Below are positions 50,189 to 61,182 of a stretch of DNA of 64,000 nucleotides, in pieces. Position 1 is the stretch's first letter, and each line of letters starts with the position of its first letter. Under the pieces are notes generated by a model. The model was not told where the DNA came from, searched no databases, and saw only the letters and a list, made by a program, of their open reading frames with translations. Source of the stretch: Blastomussa wellsi. Its lineage: Eukaryota; Cnidaria; Anthozoa; Scleractinia; Plerogyridae. The stretch is from assembly GCA_947652115.1 (NCBI GenBank), contig OX393569.1:11209378-11273377 (forward strand). The letters run 5' to 3'. The position numbers were made by a program, and so were the translations under genes.

Positions 50189-50443
50189 TCACATTCCGTC
50201 GTAGTTGATTTCATCAAACGTTGGGTCTCCATTTATAAAGCACGAGAAGCACAATGATCCATTCAGTTCACAGAAGCTGCATTTTCTCTTCACAATTTGT
50301 TCACGTCTGCTACAGAAAGGAGCGAGTTCCTTGTGAATTTTATCCCAGCCAAGAGATAACCTTTGCTTAATCTTTAAGGTAAGATACTCCTTGTATATCT
50401 TTTCCCTTAACTCCGGGGGTAGCATTTGTATGTAATTCTGCAT
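50189..50443 (-). CDS. Small F-box-like protein
   Basis: 84 residues from the ATG at 50443: MLPPELREKIYKEYL is an F-box-like first helix; CSFC and C..C further on could bind zinc. The layout resembles the Polinton F-box-like units (24317-26340), but the sequence is clearly different. It lies outside the copy R terminal repeat and may belong to a further element. A 63-bp tandem duplication lies upstream (50540-50660). Confidence 0.5.
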   Translation of the reverse strand: MQNYIQMLPPELREKIYKEYLTLKIKQRLSLGWDKIHKELAPFCSRREQIVKRKCSFCELNGSLCFSCFINGDPTFDEINYDGM

Positions 50444-50456
50444 CGTTGCTTTTTAC

Positions 50457-50720
50457 TTATGCAGTTAATTGTTCAACTTGAAAATAATTCTGGCATGCAA
50501 ATTTGCATATATCCAGTGCAGACATTTCGTCTACAACATACTCCTTGCATAATATTTCAATTAATGCCGCTAGTTCTTGTTCAGACATTTCGTCTCCATA
50601 CTTCTTGCATAATATTTCAATTTCCGCCGCTAGTTCTTGTTCTAAATTCTGCATCGTTGCTGGTCCTATTTCCTTTGCAGCCATGCAAATTTGTTAATAT
50701 CCAGTGCAGACATTTCTTTA
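50457..50720. repeat. ~60-bp tandem duplication and flanking direct repeats
   Basis: 'gacatttcgtct...cttgcataatatttcaatt...gccgctagttcttgttc' occurs twice (about 50521-50582 and 50584-50642), and 'atatccagtgcagacatttc' occurs at 50507 and 50697. The minus-strand ORF over it is an in-frame repeat of this unit and may be fortuitous. Confidence 0.6.
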
Positions 50721-50734
50721 ACAGGGAGTATTTT

Positions 50735-50995
50735 CTATGTCACATCCGCCGCTTGGCTTGGGGTCGTCTCTCTTTTGTTTACTTGTGTTGCGTTTGACAC
50801 CCGATACCACCATGCACACTTGCGCGCTCTAGCTGCGCTGAAACCCTCATAATATTTAGTAGTAATTGCAATTCTGGTTTGCAATTGTCGGTAGTCTTTA
50901 TTTTGTAAGGCATTCAAAAACGCTTTATTTATAACTGAATACAAAGTGCCTAATCTCTTGATGGCATTACTTGTTAAAATCATCACACTTTCCAA
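50735..50995 (-). other. Unclassified ORF remnant
   Basis: 86-residue frame with a plausible helical N-terminal half and no stop, but no recognised family. The + strand sequence 'cacatccgc.gcttgg.ttgggg' at 50741-50765 also occurs at 6651-6675 upstream of the PolB fragment, suggesting a shared promoter-type segment. Confidence 0.3.
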
Positions 50996-51186
50996 TTGTT
51001 TCTAATGCTGCTTGTGTCCGTTAATGGAAGGTGCTCGCAAAACAAATGAATTCTAATACCCCGCTTCATTTTCACTTGACTACCGTGTTGACAACAAGTT
51101 GCAATCATGGCTAGTAGGATGCAAAGACTTGATGTGGACTTAGCAAATTGTTATGAGAACAACCTGGACTGGATGTTGTTGCCTAT

Positions 51187-52115
51187 ATTCTAAGTCCACA
51201 TAATGACAAGCAGTTCCCCAATCGAACACCAATGGAATGACCGTCTATTCCATTCGTACCAATTGTACAAATCGAACCAATCGATCAACGGAATAAACCC
51301 CTCAAAACAGTCTCAGACACATACAAATATATTCTAAGTCCACATAAGGACATAAAGATCATCAATCGAATATGAATGGATGATCATCAATTCCATTCGT
51401 ACAAGTCGAACAAATCGAACCAATCAACCAACGGAATAAACCCCTCTAAACAGACTTGGGCACATAGAAATATATTCTAAGTCCACATAATGACATGCAG
51501 TTCACCAATCGAATACCAATGGAATGACTGTATGTTCCATTCGTACCAATCGTACAAGTCGAACCAATCGACCAACGGAATAAACCCCTCTAAACAGACT
51601 CGGGCACATACAAATATATTCTAAGTCCACATAATGACATGCAGTTCACCAGTCGAATACCAGTGGAATGATCGTCTATTCCATTCGTACCAATCGTACA
51701 AATTGAACCAATCGACCAACAGAATAAACCCCTCCAAACAGTCTCAGGCACGCATAAGGTCATAATGACATGCAGTTCACCAATCGAGTACCAATGGGAT
51801 GACTGTATATTCCATTCATACAAATCAAACCAACGGACCAACGGAATAAACCCCTCTAAACAGACTCGGGCACATACAAATATTCTAAGTCCACATAATG
51901 ACATGCAGTTCACCAATCGAATACCAATGGAATGACTGTATATTCCATTCGTACCAATTGTATAAATCGAACCAATCAACCAACGGAATAAACCTTTCTA
52001 AACAGACTCGGGCACATACAAATATATTCTAAGTCCACATAATGACATGCAGTTCACCAATCGCACACCAATGGAATGATGGTCTATTCCATTCGTACCA
52101 ATCGTACAAATCAAA
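51187..52115 (+). repeat. ~145-bp satellite array, about seven units
   Basis: Units begin 'attctaagtccacataatgacatgcagttc' near 51187, 51333, 51473, 51619, (partial 51755), 51882 and 52025. Each contains 'caccaatcgaataccaatggaatga' and 'ggaataaacccctctaaacag'. Long ORFs across it are by-products of the period. Confidence 0.9.
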
Positions 52116-53855
52116 CGCCAAGAAAGGCCATTGGATTCCGTTTGTGTGTATTGGACAACCTTCACCAATGTGGCCTGGGTTTAATTCCCGGATGCAGCGT
52201 CATATGTGGGTTGAGTTTGTTGTTGGTTCTCGTCCTTATTTGGGGGTTTTTCTCCAGGTTCTCCAGTTTTCCTCCTTCCACAAAAACCAACACCACTGAA
52301 TTCCAATTTGATCGGAAATTCAAGGGCCACATGTTTGTCAGTCCCAGACTGTTAAGTACTACTTGCGTAAAAAATATGTTACTGTTTAGTACACTACTAC
52401 AAGAAGTAATCAAAGATTATGGAGTGCATTCGATGAAATGCAAATAATGAAAGTAGTTGCAGCACACTAATACATGAGGTGTTTGGAACATTTTCCCTTA
52501 GGAAATAGATGTAGGCTGTTTTACGGATTTCAAATTGTCACACAAAATTTCAATTTTCAGTGCTTTTCCAGGGATTTCAAAATGTTTTGGAGTAGGGGTC
52601 ATCGACTGGAAGAGTAGGCGGCTGTCACAAGTGAACTTCTTGGTGACAAGCTGATTGCTATGACCAGAGTAGCCGGCGGCATAATAGTGAAGAAGCCTGT
52701 TGAACTCCGGCAGCCGCCAGCTTGTTTTGAAACCCCTGCTTTTCATTAAAACAAAAATTCATCTGGAAAGATTGATTTATAGTACCAAACATTCCGTTGC
52801 AAACTCTTGGAAATATGAGAGCCTGAAAATGCCAAAATTTACAAAGAAATGTATGAAAAGGGGCAACACTTGCCCCCTCTCCGAGAGTTTGTAGCCGATT
52901 GTTATCTATCGTGCTTTCCAGGTTAACTAAAATTGGTACAGTAAATCATTTTATGGAGATGAATTTTGTTGAATTAAAAGCACTGAAAAATTGCATGTTT
53001 GTGTGGCATCCGTAATATGGCCTATGTTGAACTGCATGTCTTGATATCTTCTTAAAATCTTGAGAAGTTTATGAACAGGAATTCAAGATGGTTCTCTATT
53101 CGTTTTTATCTTCTGATTTCTTTTTGTCAGTGATTACACTTTTTCAAAATGCATTACAAGCCCTGTGGCCTTTCAAAATACAAACTATTATTTATCGATG
53201 CTTTGCAGGAAGGTTGCATACGAGCTTCAGCACTGTATTTCCTTTGATTTGACTGCTTGGGTTAAGAACCTCCCCGACTTTGTCACATATAAGCCCACTA
53301 CTTTTTCCAAACGAAAACTGAGCATCAGAGATTATTTATAGTCTGTAATGAACATAGTTGGGACTTGAAAAGTTCTGTTCACGATCACAAATGTTTTGTT
53401 TACAATAATAAATCGGCAATTTCCCAAACCACCTGACTCGTATTTGATAACTTAGTTTTGACCACATGCCATGGCCATTTGCAGAGGCAAACAACTTGCT
53501 TTCTGATCACAAATCATGGCCGTTTGCCGAGCTACACAACTAATCATGGCGATATTTTGGTGAGTGAAGCAGCACTGGTTTCTTTACAAAGTCGAAGTGA
53601 AAAAGATGGGTAAACAACAGGCTGTCAACCTGCAGCTTTGTGTTCGCTCCAAAAGCCATTCTGGGAGCATTCATTTTAAACAGTTTCTAGGGCACCATGC
53701 CCCTGGACCCCCCAGATGGCCTGCAGCATTTGCATTAGTCCTCCCCTATTGCAAAGATGCTGTGTGGTCCCTGTAATGTTTGAGCTGTACAAATTTTTAG
53801 TTAATGATTTAATTTTATTTATTTTATATCTTGTTTGTGTATTTTTTTTCTACAG
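52116..53855 (+). other. Intron sequence without recognised genes
   Basis: Contains a repeat-like stretch at 52520-52745 with 'agtaggcggct' and 'gccgccggct' motifs similar to 10640-10780 inverted. Otherwise nothing is identified. It ends at the pyrimidine-rich EEFSEC acceptor. Confidence 0.5.
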
Positions 53856-55136
53856 ATGACCAAAAAACTGGCTAAAACATTGCAAAACACCAAGTTTTGT
53901 GGTTGTCCAATCATACCAGTGGCAGCAAAGCCGGGAGGCCCCGACTGTCTAGAATCCAAACCTGTTGGTACACACAAGTTGGTTGGTTTACTTTCATCAC
54001 TGGCATACCTCCCTAGTCGAGACCCATCAGGACCTCTGGTATTTGCTGTTGACCATTGCTTCTGCATACGAGGCCAGGGCACTGTGATGACAGGCACAAT
54101 CCTCAGCGGGACTCTCAAGGTCAATGATACAATTGAGATTCCCTCCAAGAAGGTTACTAAAAAGGTCAAATCCATGCAGATGTTCAAGACCGCTATAGCA
54201 GAGGCATCTCAGGGTGATAGGGTAGGGATGTGTGTTACACAGTTTGATCCAAAGCTGTTAGAGAGAGGTTTAATTTGCAGCCCTGGTACTGTACCGACAG
54301 TTTTTGCAGCTGTTATCTCAGTGAAGCATATACCCTATTACAAAGGAGCTATCAGTTCAAAGTCAAAGTTCCACATTACCATCGGTCATGAAACAGTGAT
54401 GGGTACACTCCAAGTATTTGGCCTTCCTCCTGGGCAGTCAGTGAATCCTTCACAAGAGAGTGACATCTTTGATATAAGCAGAGAATATGTTTTTCAAGAA
54501 GAGGTGGTGAATCAGTCCAATGATGAGGATGAAAATGTAGATTCTGGAAACAAGCCATTTTCACATCAACAGTGGCTTTTTCTTGAGTTTGAAAAATCAG
54601 TGACATGTCCTGAACATTCTCTGGTAATTGGCTCGCGTCTTGACACTGACATTCATCTAAACCTTTGTAGGTTAGCATTTCATGGGAGGCTATTAATTCC
54701 TGTCACAGACAGAAACTTTAAGGAAACATTTTTACCCCATTTGAAGATTTACAAGACCAAGACAAAAGAGGGTGTCATTGAAAGGATGGCTGATAACTAT
54801 TGTGTTATTGCACACTCTCTTTTTAAGAAAGAAACAAATATTCAAAGTTTTGTTGGTATGAAGGTGACCCTCTCAACTGGAGAGCAAGGAAGTATTGAGG
54901 GAAGTTTTGGCCAAAGTGGTAAAGTGAAGATTAGAATTCCTACTGGCCTGTATGCTGATACTGTCTTGGGACTTTCTTCAACTGAAAAGAAAAAAGGAGG
55001 AAAGAATAAAGTAACCACGTCGACAACTCAAGAAGAGTCAGCCAATTCTATTGAGCAGCTTACAAAGCCCATCAAAGTGATACTGGAATTTAAGCGATAT
55101 AATTATGATCCTAACAAGAAAATGGTACAGTCATGA
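53856..55136 (+). CDS. EEFSEC: Selenocysteine-specific elongation factor, exon 2
   Basis: Begins in phase 0 after TTTCTACAG. Residues 151-576: the end of the G domain (FCGCPIIPVAAKPGG), beta-barrel domains 2 and 3 (HCFCIRGQGTVMTGTILSG), and the C-terminal selenocysteine-specific domain 4 thought to contact SECIS-bound SBP2 and tRNA. Domain 4 ends in the conserved basic style FKRYNYDPNKKM before TGA at 55134-55136. No break or repeat insertion. The remaining gene after the giant intron is a single uninterrupted exon, unusual for an animal gene of this size. Confidence 0.93.
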   Translation: MTKKLAKTLQNTKFCGCPIIPVAAKPGGPDCLESKPVGTHKLVGLLSSLAYLPSRDPSGPLVFAVDHCFCIRGQGTVMTGTILSGTLKVNDTIEIPSKKVTKKVKSMQMFKTAIAEASQGDRVGMCVTQFDPKLLERGLICSPGTVPTVFAAVISVKHIPYYKGAISSKSKFHITIGHETVMGTLQVFGLPPGQSVNPSQESDIFDISREYVFQEEVVNQSNDEDENVDSGNKPFSHQQWLFLEFEKSVTCPEHSLVIGSRLDTDIHLNLCRLAFHGRLLIPVTDRNFKETFLPHLKIYKTKTKEGVIERMADNYCVIAHSLFKKETNIQSFVGMKVTLSTGEQGSIEGSFGQSGKVKIRIPTGLYADTVLGLSSTEKKKGGKNKVTTSTTQEESANSIEQLTKPIKVILEFKRYNYDPNKKMVQS

Positions 55137-55167
55137 GCCAAAAAGTGTTTTCATGTAATATACATGT

Positions 55168-55306
55168 ATCAAACACGAGAGACAGTGTTTCATCACGATT
55201 TCAAACTCCGAGAAGAGAGTTGAAAATACGACGCTACAGAGTATTTCTGACGAACTTCGAGGTGTTTGAAATCGTGATGAAACACTGTCTCTCGTGTTTG
55301 ATATAT
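55168..55306. mobile_element. Hairpin MITE
   Basis: A ~45-bp arm 'atcaaacacgagagacagtg...' at 55168 is inverted at 55262-55306, with a ~50-bp loop between. It lies about 30 bp after the EEFSEC stop, so it would fold in the 3' UTR. It is not a recognisable SECIS. Confidence 0.8.
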
Positions 55307-55776
55307 CTTCTCGAACAAAACTAAAACTACGGAGAAAACAATGAAATAAAATCGTAAAAATCTATGCTAATTAAGATCACGTTTTCAAACCTCCTTCACG
55401 GTTCTGATTTCCTTTGTTTTAACGTGATGAATTATTAATGAGTTTGAGAAGTAATTATCAAAACTTATGTTGGTAATTAAAATAAATTAACCATAAACAA
55501 CAGTGAATAAACAAGTCAGTTCCTGGTATAGTAAGTGATGAGTCATTTCTGTGGATAAAGATTCAACAAGCAGTTATTCTTGTTTTCTCATGCAAATTTT
55601 AATACATATACTGAATTTCACTTGTTATCTTGTACTCCAAGCCGTATGCTAATGAGAAAAATGTAAACAATGACGTCAGCATGAATCCCACTATTGTGAT
55701 GGTATGTCGTGGGGCTGCGAATCTAAACCGCCCTACGCTAAGGTGTGAACTTTAATGTTTTTTAAATTAATTAATT

Positions 55777-56050
55777 TGGGAGGCGCAGTGGCCTAATGGT
55801 TAGTGCGCTGGACTCCAGATCGAGCAGTCCGGGCTCAAGCCTCTAGCCGGGGCACTGCGTTGTGTTCTTGGGCAAGAAACTTTACGCTCACAGTGCCTCT
55901 CTCCACCCAGGTGTGTAAATGGGTACCTGCGAATGTACTGCTGGGGATAACCTTGCGATGGACTAGCATCCCATCCAGGGGGGACTAGAAATACTCTCTG
56001 TCGCTTCATGCAACAGAAACCGGGATAAGCTCCGGCCTGGTGGGCAGACT
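55777..56050 (+). mobile_element. tRNA-derived SINE
   Basis: A tRNA-like head with A-box-type 'gtggcctaatggttagtg' and B-box-type 'cagtccgggctcaagcc', followed by a conserved-looking body ('acagtgcctctctccacccaggtgtgtaaatgggtac') and a tail ending near 'ccggcctggtgggcag'. Flanked by 'ttaattaatt' on both sides. Not a functional tRNA gene. Confidence 0.75.
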
Positions 56051-57198
56051 TTCCTTTTTTAATTAATTGATTAATATCAATTAATTAAAGGGCATGATAC
56101 ATTTCCTGTACGGATGTAAAAAAGCCAGATTTTGGCTTTTTATCTTATTGGTCGAGCAACAATGCTTATGACGTGCTTGTGTTCTCATTGGCTGTCTTGT
56201 TTAAATGAGGCTTCCGGTCGAGACAAAGTATGTTTATAAGTTGGAACGATTTAGCTGAAACCCTGACAAATTTACGGCATAATTCTCAAAAGGCCGAGCA
56301 CAGAGAGCGTTTTTAAACGCTTACAAGACGCGTTATTTGTTTGCGTGGAGATGTTTTGGTGTTTAGCCCAACGGGTTTTTCAAATAATTTCAAAGGTATT
56401 TTCCGGTAAATTGAAAAAACTACGTAATCGCCCGCGTTATAAACCCACTCGAATGTTGTTATAGAAATAATTCGTTTTAGTTACTGAAATAACCCCGCGA
56501 ACACCAGTTCAACCTTCTTCCAAATTCATTTTAATACGCGAGGAAGAAATATAGTCGTTGCATGTCAACGAATTATTCTGCAGACATTTTTCGCGCCTGG
56601 TGGAAATCCGAGCCACGAAATTAAAGCCAATTAACTGCAGTGGTTTTGACAACTGACTTTGGAGGCGGATGGCGACCGGTTCAATAAATATAGCAGGCGT
56701 AATTTTTTTCTTCATCAGTTAAAAAAAGAAAACGTCAAACAATTTGCCTGATCGCAGGTTACGGCGGAAATGACTTCTTTCTCGAAGTAGAGGCTACTCA
56801 GTCCTTGTCACTCGAAAATGGCGGGCTTCTGAGTAGTCTCCTTCGCAGCCGGAGGAGACTAGCTTCTGAGCTTAGATGGTTTTTCCGTTTCCTTATTTAC
56901 TTATACTAGTGCTGTTTCTCATAGGAGCGATGTTTTACCAGCGTTGTGGCACCTCATGTGTGACTGATGCCACTGTGTAAATAGTGGGCCAAGGTTAGCG
57001 AAAGCTTTTTATGTTACGCAGAACAGTCAGCAAATGCCATGAATAGACACATGAAATGTGTTTGTGTTCAAATGCATTAAGAAGTACCGGTAGCTGCATG
57101 AACAAGTTTTACTTTTAAGATTGCTTGTGGAACTGACTTTTAACAGAAGATGGCTGATGTGAGAAAAAAAGTTTTCTTTATTCAAATTCTGCGAGCGT
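56051..57198. other. No recognised feature
   Basis: Contains a short inverted stretch at 56785-56870 ('gaggctactcag' and 'ctgagtagtctcc'). No gene seen. Confidence 0.4.
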
Positions 57199-58031
57199 TA
57201 GGCCCGGTTCAAACGTCGAACTTTACATGTGCCGAATCTAATAATTAGGTTCGGCACATGTAAGGTTCGACGTTTGAATCAATTAGGTTCGACAGATTTG
57301 TATTTGGGTCGACCTGCCGTTCTATTCGACATGGCTTGTCGAATAGAACGGCAAAAAAACCGACTTCGTTTCATACGTCGGTCTTTACATGTGCCGAACC
57401 TAATGCATAAATTACGCTAATGTATTTCTTGATATAAGAGAGTTTGTGATTGGCGAGTGAGCTGTCAAAAACGCGGTCGTGCATGAAATGGCGCGACATT
57501 GGGCGACATAACACTGGACCGCAAAAAATGTAGCCAGAGTTTATCGGACACAATTCGCATACTGTTTCCCATTTTATTGTTGAATATGCGTCTAGACCAA
57601 AATCAAACAAAAGACAAGGCTAGAAACTAAAGTCAGTAGTTAAAGTTTCAGTCTAAACGATACTGAAGACATTTGACCAAAGCCTGGCGACCACATTACC
57701 AGGGCCGTACCTAGCGGGGGGGCAGGGGGGGCAGTTGCCCCCCCTAGGAAAATTAAATGTTGTTTTTTTTTAACGAAGTGTTTGTTTTTGATGGGATATT
57801 TCTTGTAGCCATATTGGTCCAAAATCTCAAAAAAACCGGCTAATTGACTGACAAATATTCCTTCAATGTAAATTCCACATAGTTATTTTAGAAAATCTTT
57901 CGCAGCAAAAGCCAGAAAGAGTTTTCTTATGACAATAGCTTGGGCCGTGATATGAACAGGTGAAATGCGTTCAAGAGTAAACGAGTGGGATTGGGACCGA
58001 GCGAATGTTGATGAACTACGCCGGGTCGAAG

Positions 58032-59489
58032 ATGAAGAAAATAACAGACTTTTATACCAAGAAATCAGGTAAGTTTGTGGTTCTTTTGTAAAAAATGTTG
58101 TTTAAGTTAATTTTATAGCAATAATAACTAATTTCAACTGCCGATAGCATCGAAATACCGTGCAATTAATACAAATCGTTTTTCCATCCCGCCGCCATGT
58201 TGAAAACTGGCTGGCAAGAAACTCGTGTCTTTAATAAACTTTCGTATATAATTTAAAACATTTCGCAGATTCAGCCCAATCAAGGCCTGAAGAATCTCCT
58301 TCTGCGAGTGATCATAATGGAGGTAGTAATGAAGGTAAGCAGAAAAAATTGTCATTGGACGGAGACAGAGACAATACTTATTTATTAGACCTTCACTATG
58401 TGAACTGTCATTTAAATTATAAACACAGAAAGAAGCTGTGCTCCTCCTAGCAAGGCAGCAAAAGTCAGCAACGATCAGGCTGTAGCGCCCAGGATCGAAG
58501 GTAAATTTTTTATCTTAATTTTATTTATCTGAAAAGCAAACTTTTTAATTATCGACCAGTACTGAGAAAGAGTATTTAAACCGACGTTGTAAGAAGTCTA
58601 GTGAATTCCAAACAAACTGACTAGTATTAATGTCGTTCTAATGATTGAAGAAGCTAAGTTGCATAATCTAGTATTTGTAATGGTTACTAAGTAATTAATT
58701 TCCTTTTACATAAGTATAAAAATAAGTGTTTCCCTTTTAGGTGGAATAATGATAGAAGGAAACCCCTTGCCCTTTGAAGTTCTGATGGAAATTTTTAAAT
58801 GGTTTTCAACAGAGGAACGACTTCAGCAACTGGCGCCAGTGTGCAAACTCTTTTATCAAGCCGTCCATATACCAAAATTTTGGAAGATAGTTGACACTAA
58901 TTCAGAATTCACACTTTCTTCTTTTCATTCTGTTTTTGGGCATGCTGAACATATAACACATCTCGGTTTTCGTTATTCTCAACGACAATTAGGGAGAAAT
59001 CTTATACAAAATGCTCTGAATAATTGTGTCAACCTTGTCCACTTAGACCTGGCGTACAACAGGTCAATTTTCACTTTGCATTTTATACAAAGCATGCCAT
59101 TTTTAAGACACCTTGACATAACAAGCTGCCAAAATGTGAAGGAAAGTAGTTTAACACTATCCCTTAAAAACAAGAGAGGACTGCAGGTTTTAAAAATGGC
59201 AAATTGTTTTCAGATAGAAGGAAATTCACTCGTTTCCTTAATAAGGGGTCTGCCTGACGTAAGGAACGTAGTTGCCAATTGGTGTGGCTCAATAACAGTA
59301 GAACAAGCCCGCGATGTTTTGCAGCAGTGCAAACTGCTGGCGTTTTCATTTTCACCATGCTGGGGGCCTCCAAACTTGTGGGAAGAATTTGTACAAGATT
59401 TTAAACATATAGAGTTTGGTGAGGATCTGTTAGATCACGTCAAACGAGTAAACCTGCCGGGATTTTTGTATGATGACGAAATAGAATAA
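58032..59489 (+). CDS. F-box/LRR protein encoded inside the hAT element (four exons)
   Basis: Predicted exons 58032-58068, 58269-58334, 58429-58500 and 58741-59489. All have GT-AG borders and each junction is phase 1, giving one 307-residue frame. The short first exons encode M-K-K-I-T-D-F-Y-T-K-K-S and Ser/Pro-rich polar linkers. The last exon holds an F-box (LPFEVLMEIFKWFSTEERLQQLAPVCKLF) and leucine-rich repeats of the Cys-containing type (HLDITSCQNVKESSL, LKMANCFQIEGNSL). F-box/LRR proteins select substrates for SCF ubiquitin ligases. A polyadenylation-like AATAAA follows near 59553. A gene captured by the transposon is the likely origin. Confidence 0.7.
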
Positions 59490-59580
59490 ATTGAGAATGA
59501 TTTGTAATAGGTTCTATGAAAAATGGTGTAGTAAGTAGAAGTAAGAAAGTGTTAATAAAAAAGACAAATATATATGACAG

Positions 59581-61182
59581 TACACGTCTCCGAAGATTCA
59601 GAACGAAATAATTAATTTTTGCGACAGATTGATTAGAAACCGTGTCCGAGCATCAATACCAAAGTATTGGAGTGTAATGGCCGATGAAACACAAGATTGT
59701 TCTACAACTGAACAACTCAGTATATGTGTGCGATATCTCAGCAGTGAAAATGAAGTCTGTGAAGAATTCATTGGATTCGTAAAGCTTCAAGAAATGAATG
59801 CCCAGACCATTGCAGATACCTTGTTACACGCACTACAAGAATGGGGCTTTAATATGTCCGGCCTGGTTGGCCAAGGATATGATGGAGCAAGCGTCATGAG
59901 TTCAAGTAGGAATGGGGTGCAAGCTAAAGTTGCAGAGAAGTACCCCAATGCTACGTACGTTCACTGCAGGTCCCACGTTTTGAACCTTGCAATCTCGAGT
60001 GGTTGCAAAGCTGTGCGATCCATTCAGAATCTATTTGATAATGTCAGCAAACTTACGTGGTTTCTAAGTGGCAGCGCCAAAAGGAAAGAAATATTTCTTA
60101 AGACTGCCGCGGCCACCGATGACAGTGAACTGTTGAGCGCTCTAGTCGCAAGTGCTGGTGAAGACGAAAAAGATGAATTTGCCAAAACATTAGAAGAAGG
60201 AAGCAAGCGACAGATTGTACCGAGATTCTGTGCTACTCGTTGGAGTGCAAAGGTTACTACCCTCTCTGCTCTTCTCGCTAAATATGGCTCTGTACTTCTT
60301 GCTCTGGATGAAATTTCGTCATCAAGCAGTGGCGATGCTAAACGTGATGCTTCAGCTTATTCACGTATTCTCCAAGACTCTGAATTCATAGTCGCTTTGA
60401 CGGTTTCTCAGTTTGTTCTGTCATTTTTGGCCCAAGTTACAAAGTCTCTACAAGCTAAGAGCTGTAACCTTGGCGATGCATACCAAAGTGTAACTCTCGC
60501 GAAAGAATGTATTAAATCAGCAAGAGGAGATGAATCCTGGCAGAAGTTGTGGAGACGAATCAGCCAGGTAGCTGACTCTATCAACGTCACCCTGGTAAAG
60601 CCTCGTACAACGACTGTTCAGCGTCATCGAGCAAACGCCGGACACAACGATCAGCCATCGGATTACTACAGGATTAATGTGTTCTATCCATTTATAGATC
60701 ACGTTGTCGGTGAACTTGAAACGAGATTTTCAATCCAGCACGAAGGCCTGATTGCCGCTCAAAACCTACTCCCTTTGTACTTGCCCAAGTTAACTGACAG
60801 GCATATCGAGAAGATCAAGGACTACTTCAGCAAGCATCTAGATTTCTCGGAGAAGTCTAATTTTGACGCAGAGCTGGCAAGGTGGAAGATGAAACACGCG
60901 ATGGAGCCAGAGTCAGAACAAGAGGGTGCAATGCCTGATTGCAGTCCGCAAGAATTTCCCGCCATTCACAAGGTGCTGTCGATCTTTTTAACCACGCCTG
61001 TCGGAAGCGTTAGTTGCGAACGCTCCTTCTCAGCCCTACGCCGACTGAAGCTATGGACTCGGTCATCAATGACAGAAGATCGATTAAGTGGCCTTGCTAT
61101 GCTGTTAATTCATCGCGGAACGGATTTCATTCCCACTCCAACAGAGATCTATGACATGAAGTCAAACTGGAGAGGAATCTAA
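59581..61182 (+). CDS. hAT transposase C-terminal exon (ZMYM/DUF4371-like)
   Basis: An acceptor-like ATATGACAG opens a 533-codon frame to 61182. It contains the RNase-H-type core with VMADETQDCSTTEQLS, HCRSHVLNLAISSGC, CATRWSAK and the C-terminal hAT dimerisation region (SVSCERSFSALRRLKLW). The N-terminal zinc-finger part expected for this family is missing, and phase 0 here does not match the phase-1 exons upstream, so a full transposase may not be made. The frame itself has no internal stop, so the copy is fairly young. Confidence 0.8.
   Translation, partial: YTSPKIQNEIINFCDRLIRNRVRASIPKYWSVMADETQDCSTTEQLSICVRYLSSENEVCEEFIGFVKLQEMNAQTIADTLLHALQEWGFNMSGLVGQGYDGASVMSSSRNGVQAKVAEKYPNATYVHCRSHVLNLAISSGCKAVRSIQNLFDNVSKLTWFLSGSAKRKEIFLKTAAATDDSELLSALVASAGEDEKDEFAKTLEEGSKRQIVPRFCATRWSAKVTTLSALLAKYGSVLLALDEISSSSSGDAKRDASAYSRILQDSEFIVALTVSQFVLSFLAQVTKSLQAKSCNLGDAYQSVTLAKECIKSARGDESWQKLWRRISQVADSINVTLVKPRTTTVQRHRANAGHNDQPSDYYRINVFYPFIDHVVGELETRFSIQHEGLIAAQNLLPLYLPKLTDRHIEKIKDYFSKHLDFSEKSNFDAELARWKMKHAMEPESEQEGAMPDCSPQEFPAIHKVLSIFLTTPVGSVSCERSFSALRRLKLWTRSSMTEDRLSGLAMLLIHRGTDFIPTPTEIYDMKSNWRGI

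Larger units (their letters stand above)
10548..53855 (+). other. EEFSEC: EEFSEC intron 1, 43.3 kb, full of nested mobile DNA
   Basis: The intron runs from the GTAACA donor after codon 150 to a TTTTTTTTCTACAG acceptor before 53856. Both flanking exons are phase 0, and the residues on each side read as one EEFSEC protein. Inside lie TA-flanked transposons, pogo fragments, virus-like copy R, the Polinton and a satellite. Splicing was not verified experimentally. Confidence 0.85.

Noticed and set aside
51540..51560. 'ccattcgtaccaa' shared by the satellite and the 39700-39910 exon units
   Set aside because: Only about 13 bases in common with unrelated flanks; likely chance.
51590..51979. 130-residue minus-strand ORF
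   Set aside because: It is an in-frame reading of the ~145-bp satellite and repeats with its period; no protein-like features.
55168..55306. SECIS element in the EEFSEC 3' UTR
   Set aside because: Perfect long hairpin without SECIS core features; EEFSEC is not a selenoprotein; better explained as a MITE.
55777..55850. Possible tRNA gene
   Set aside because: The A- and B-box-like motifs belong to the head of a SINE; the rest of the cloverleaf is not maintained and SINE body follows.
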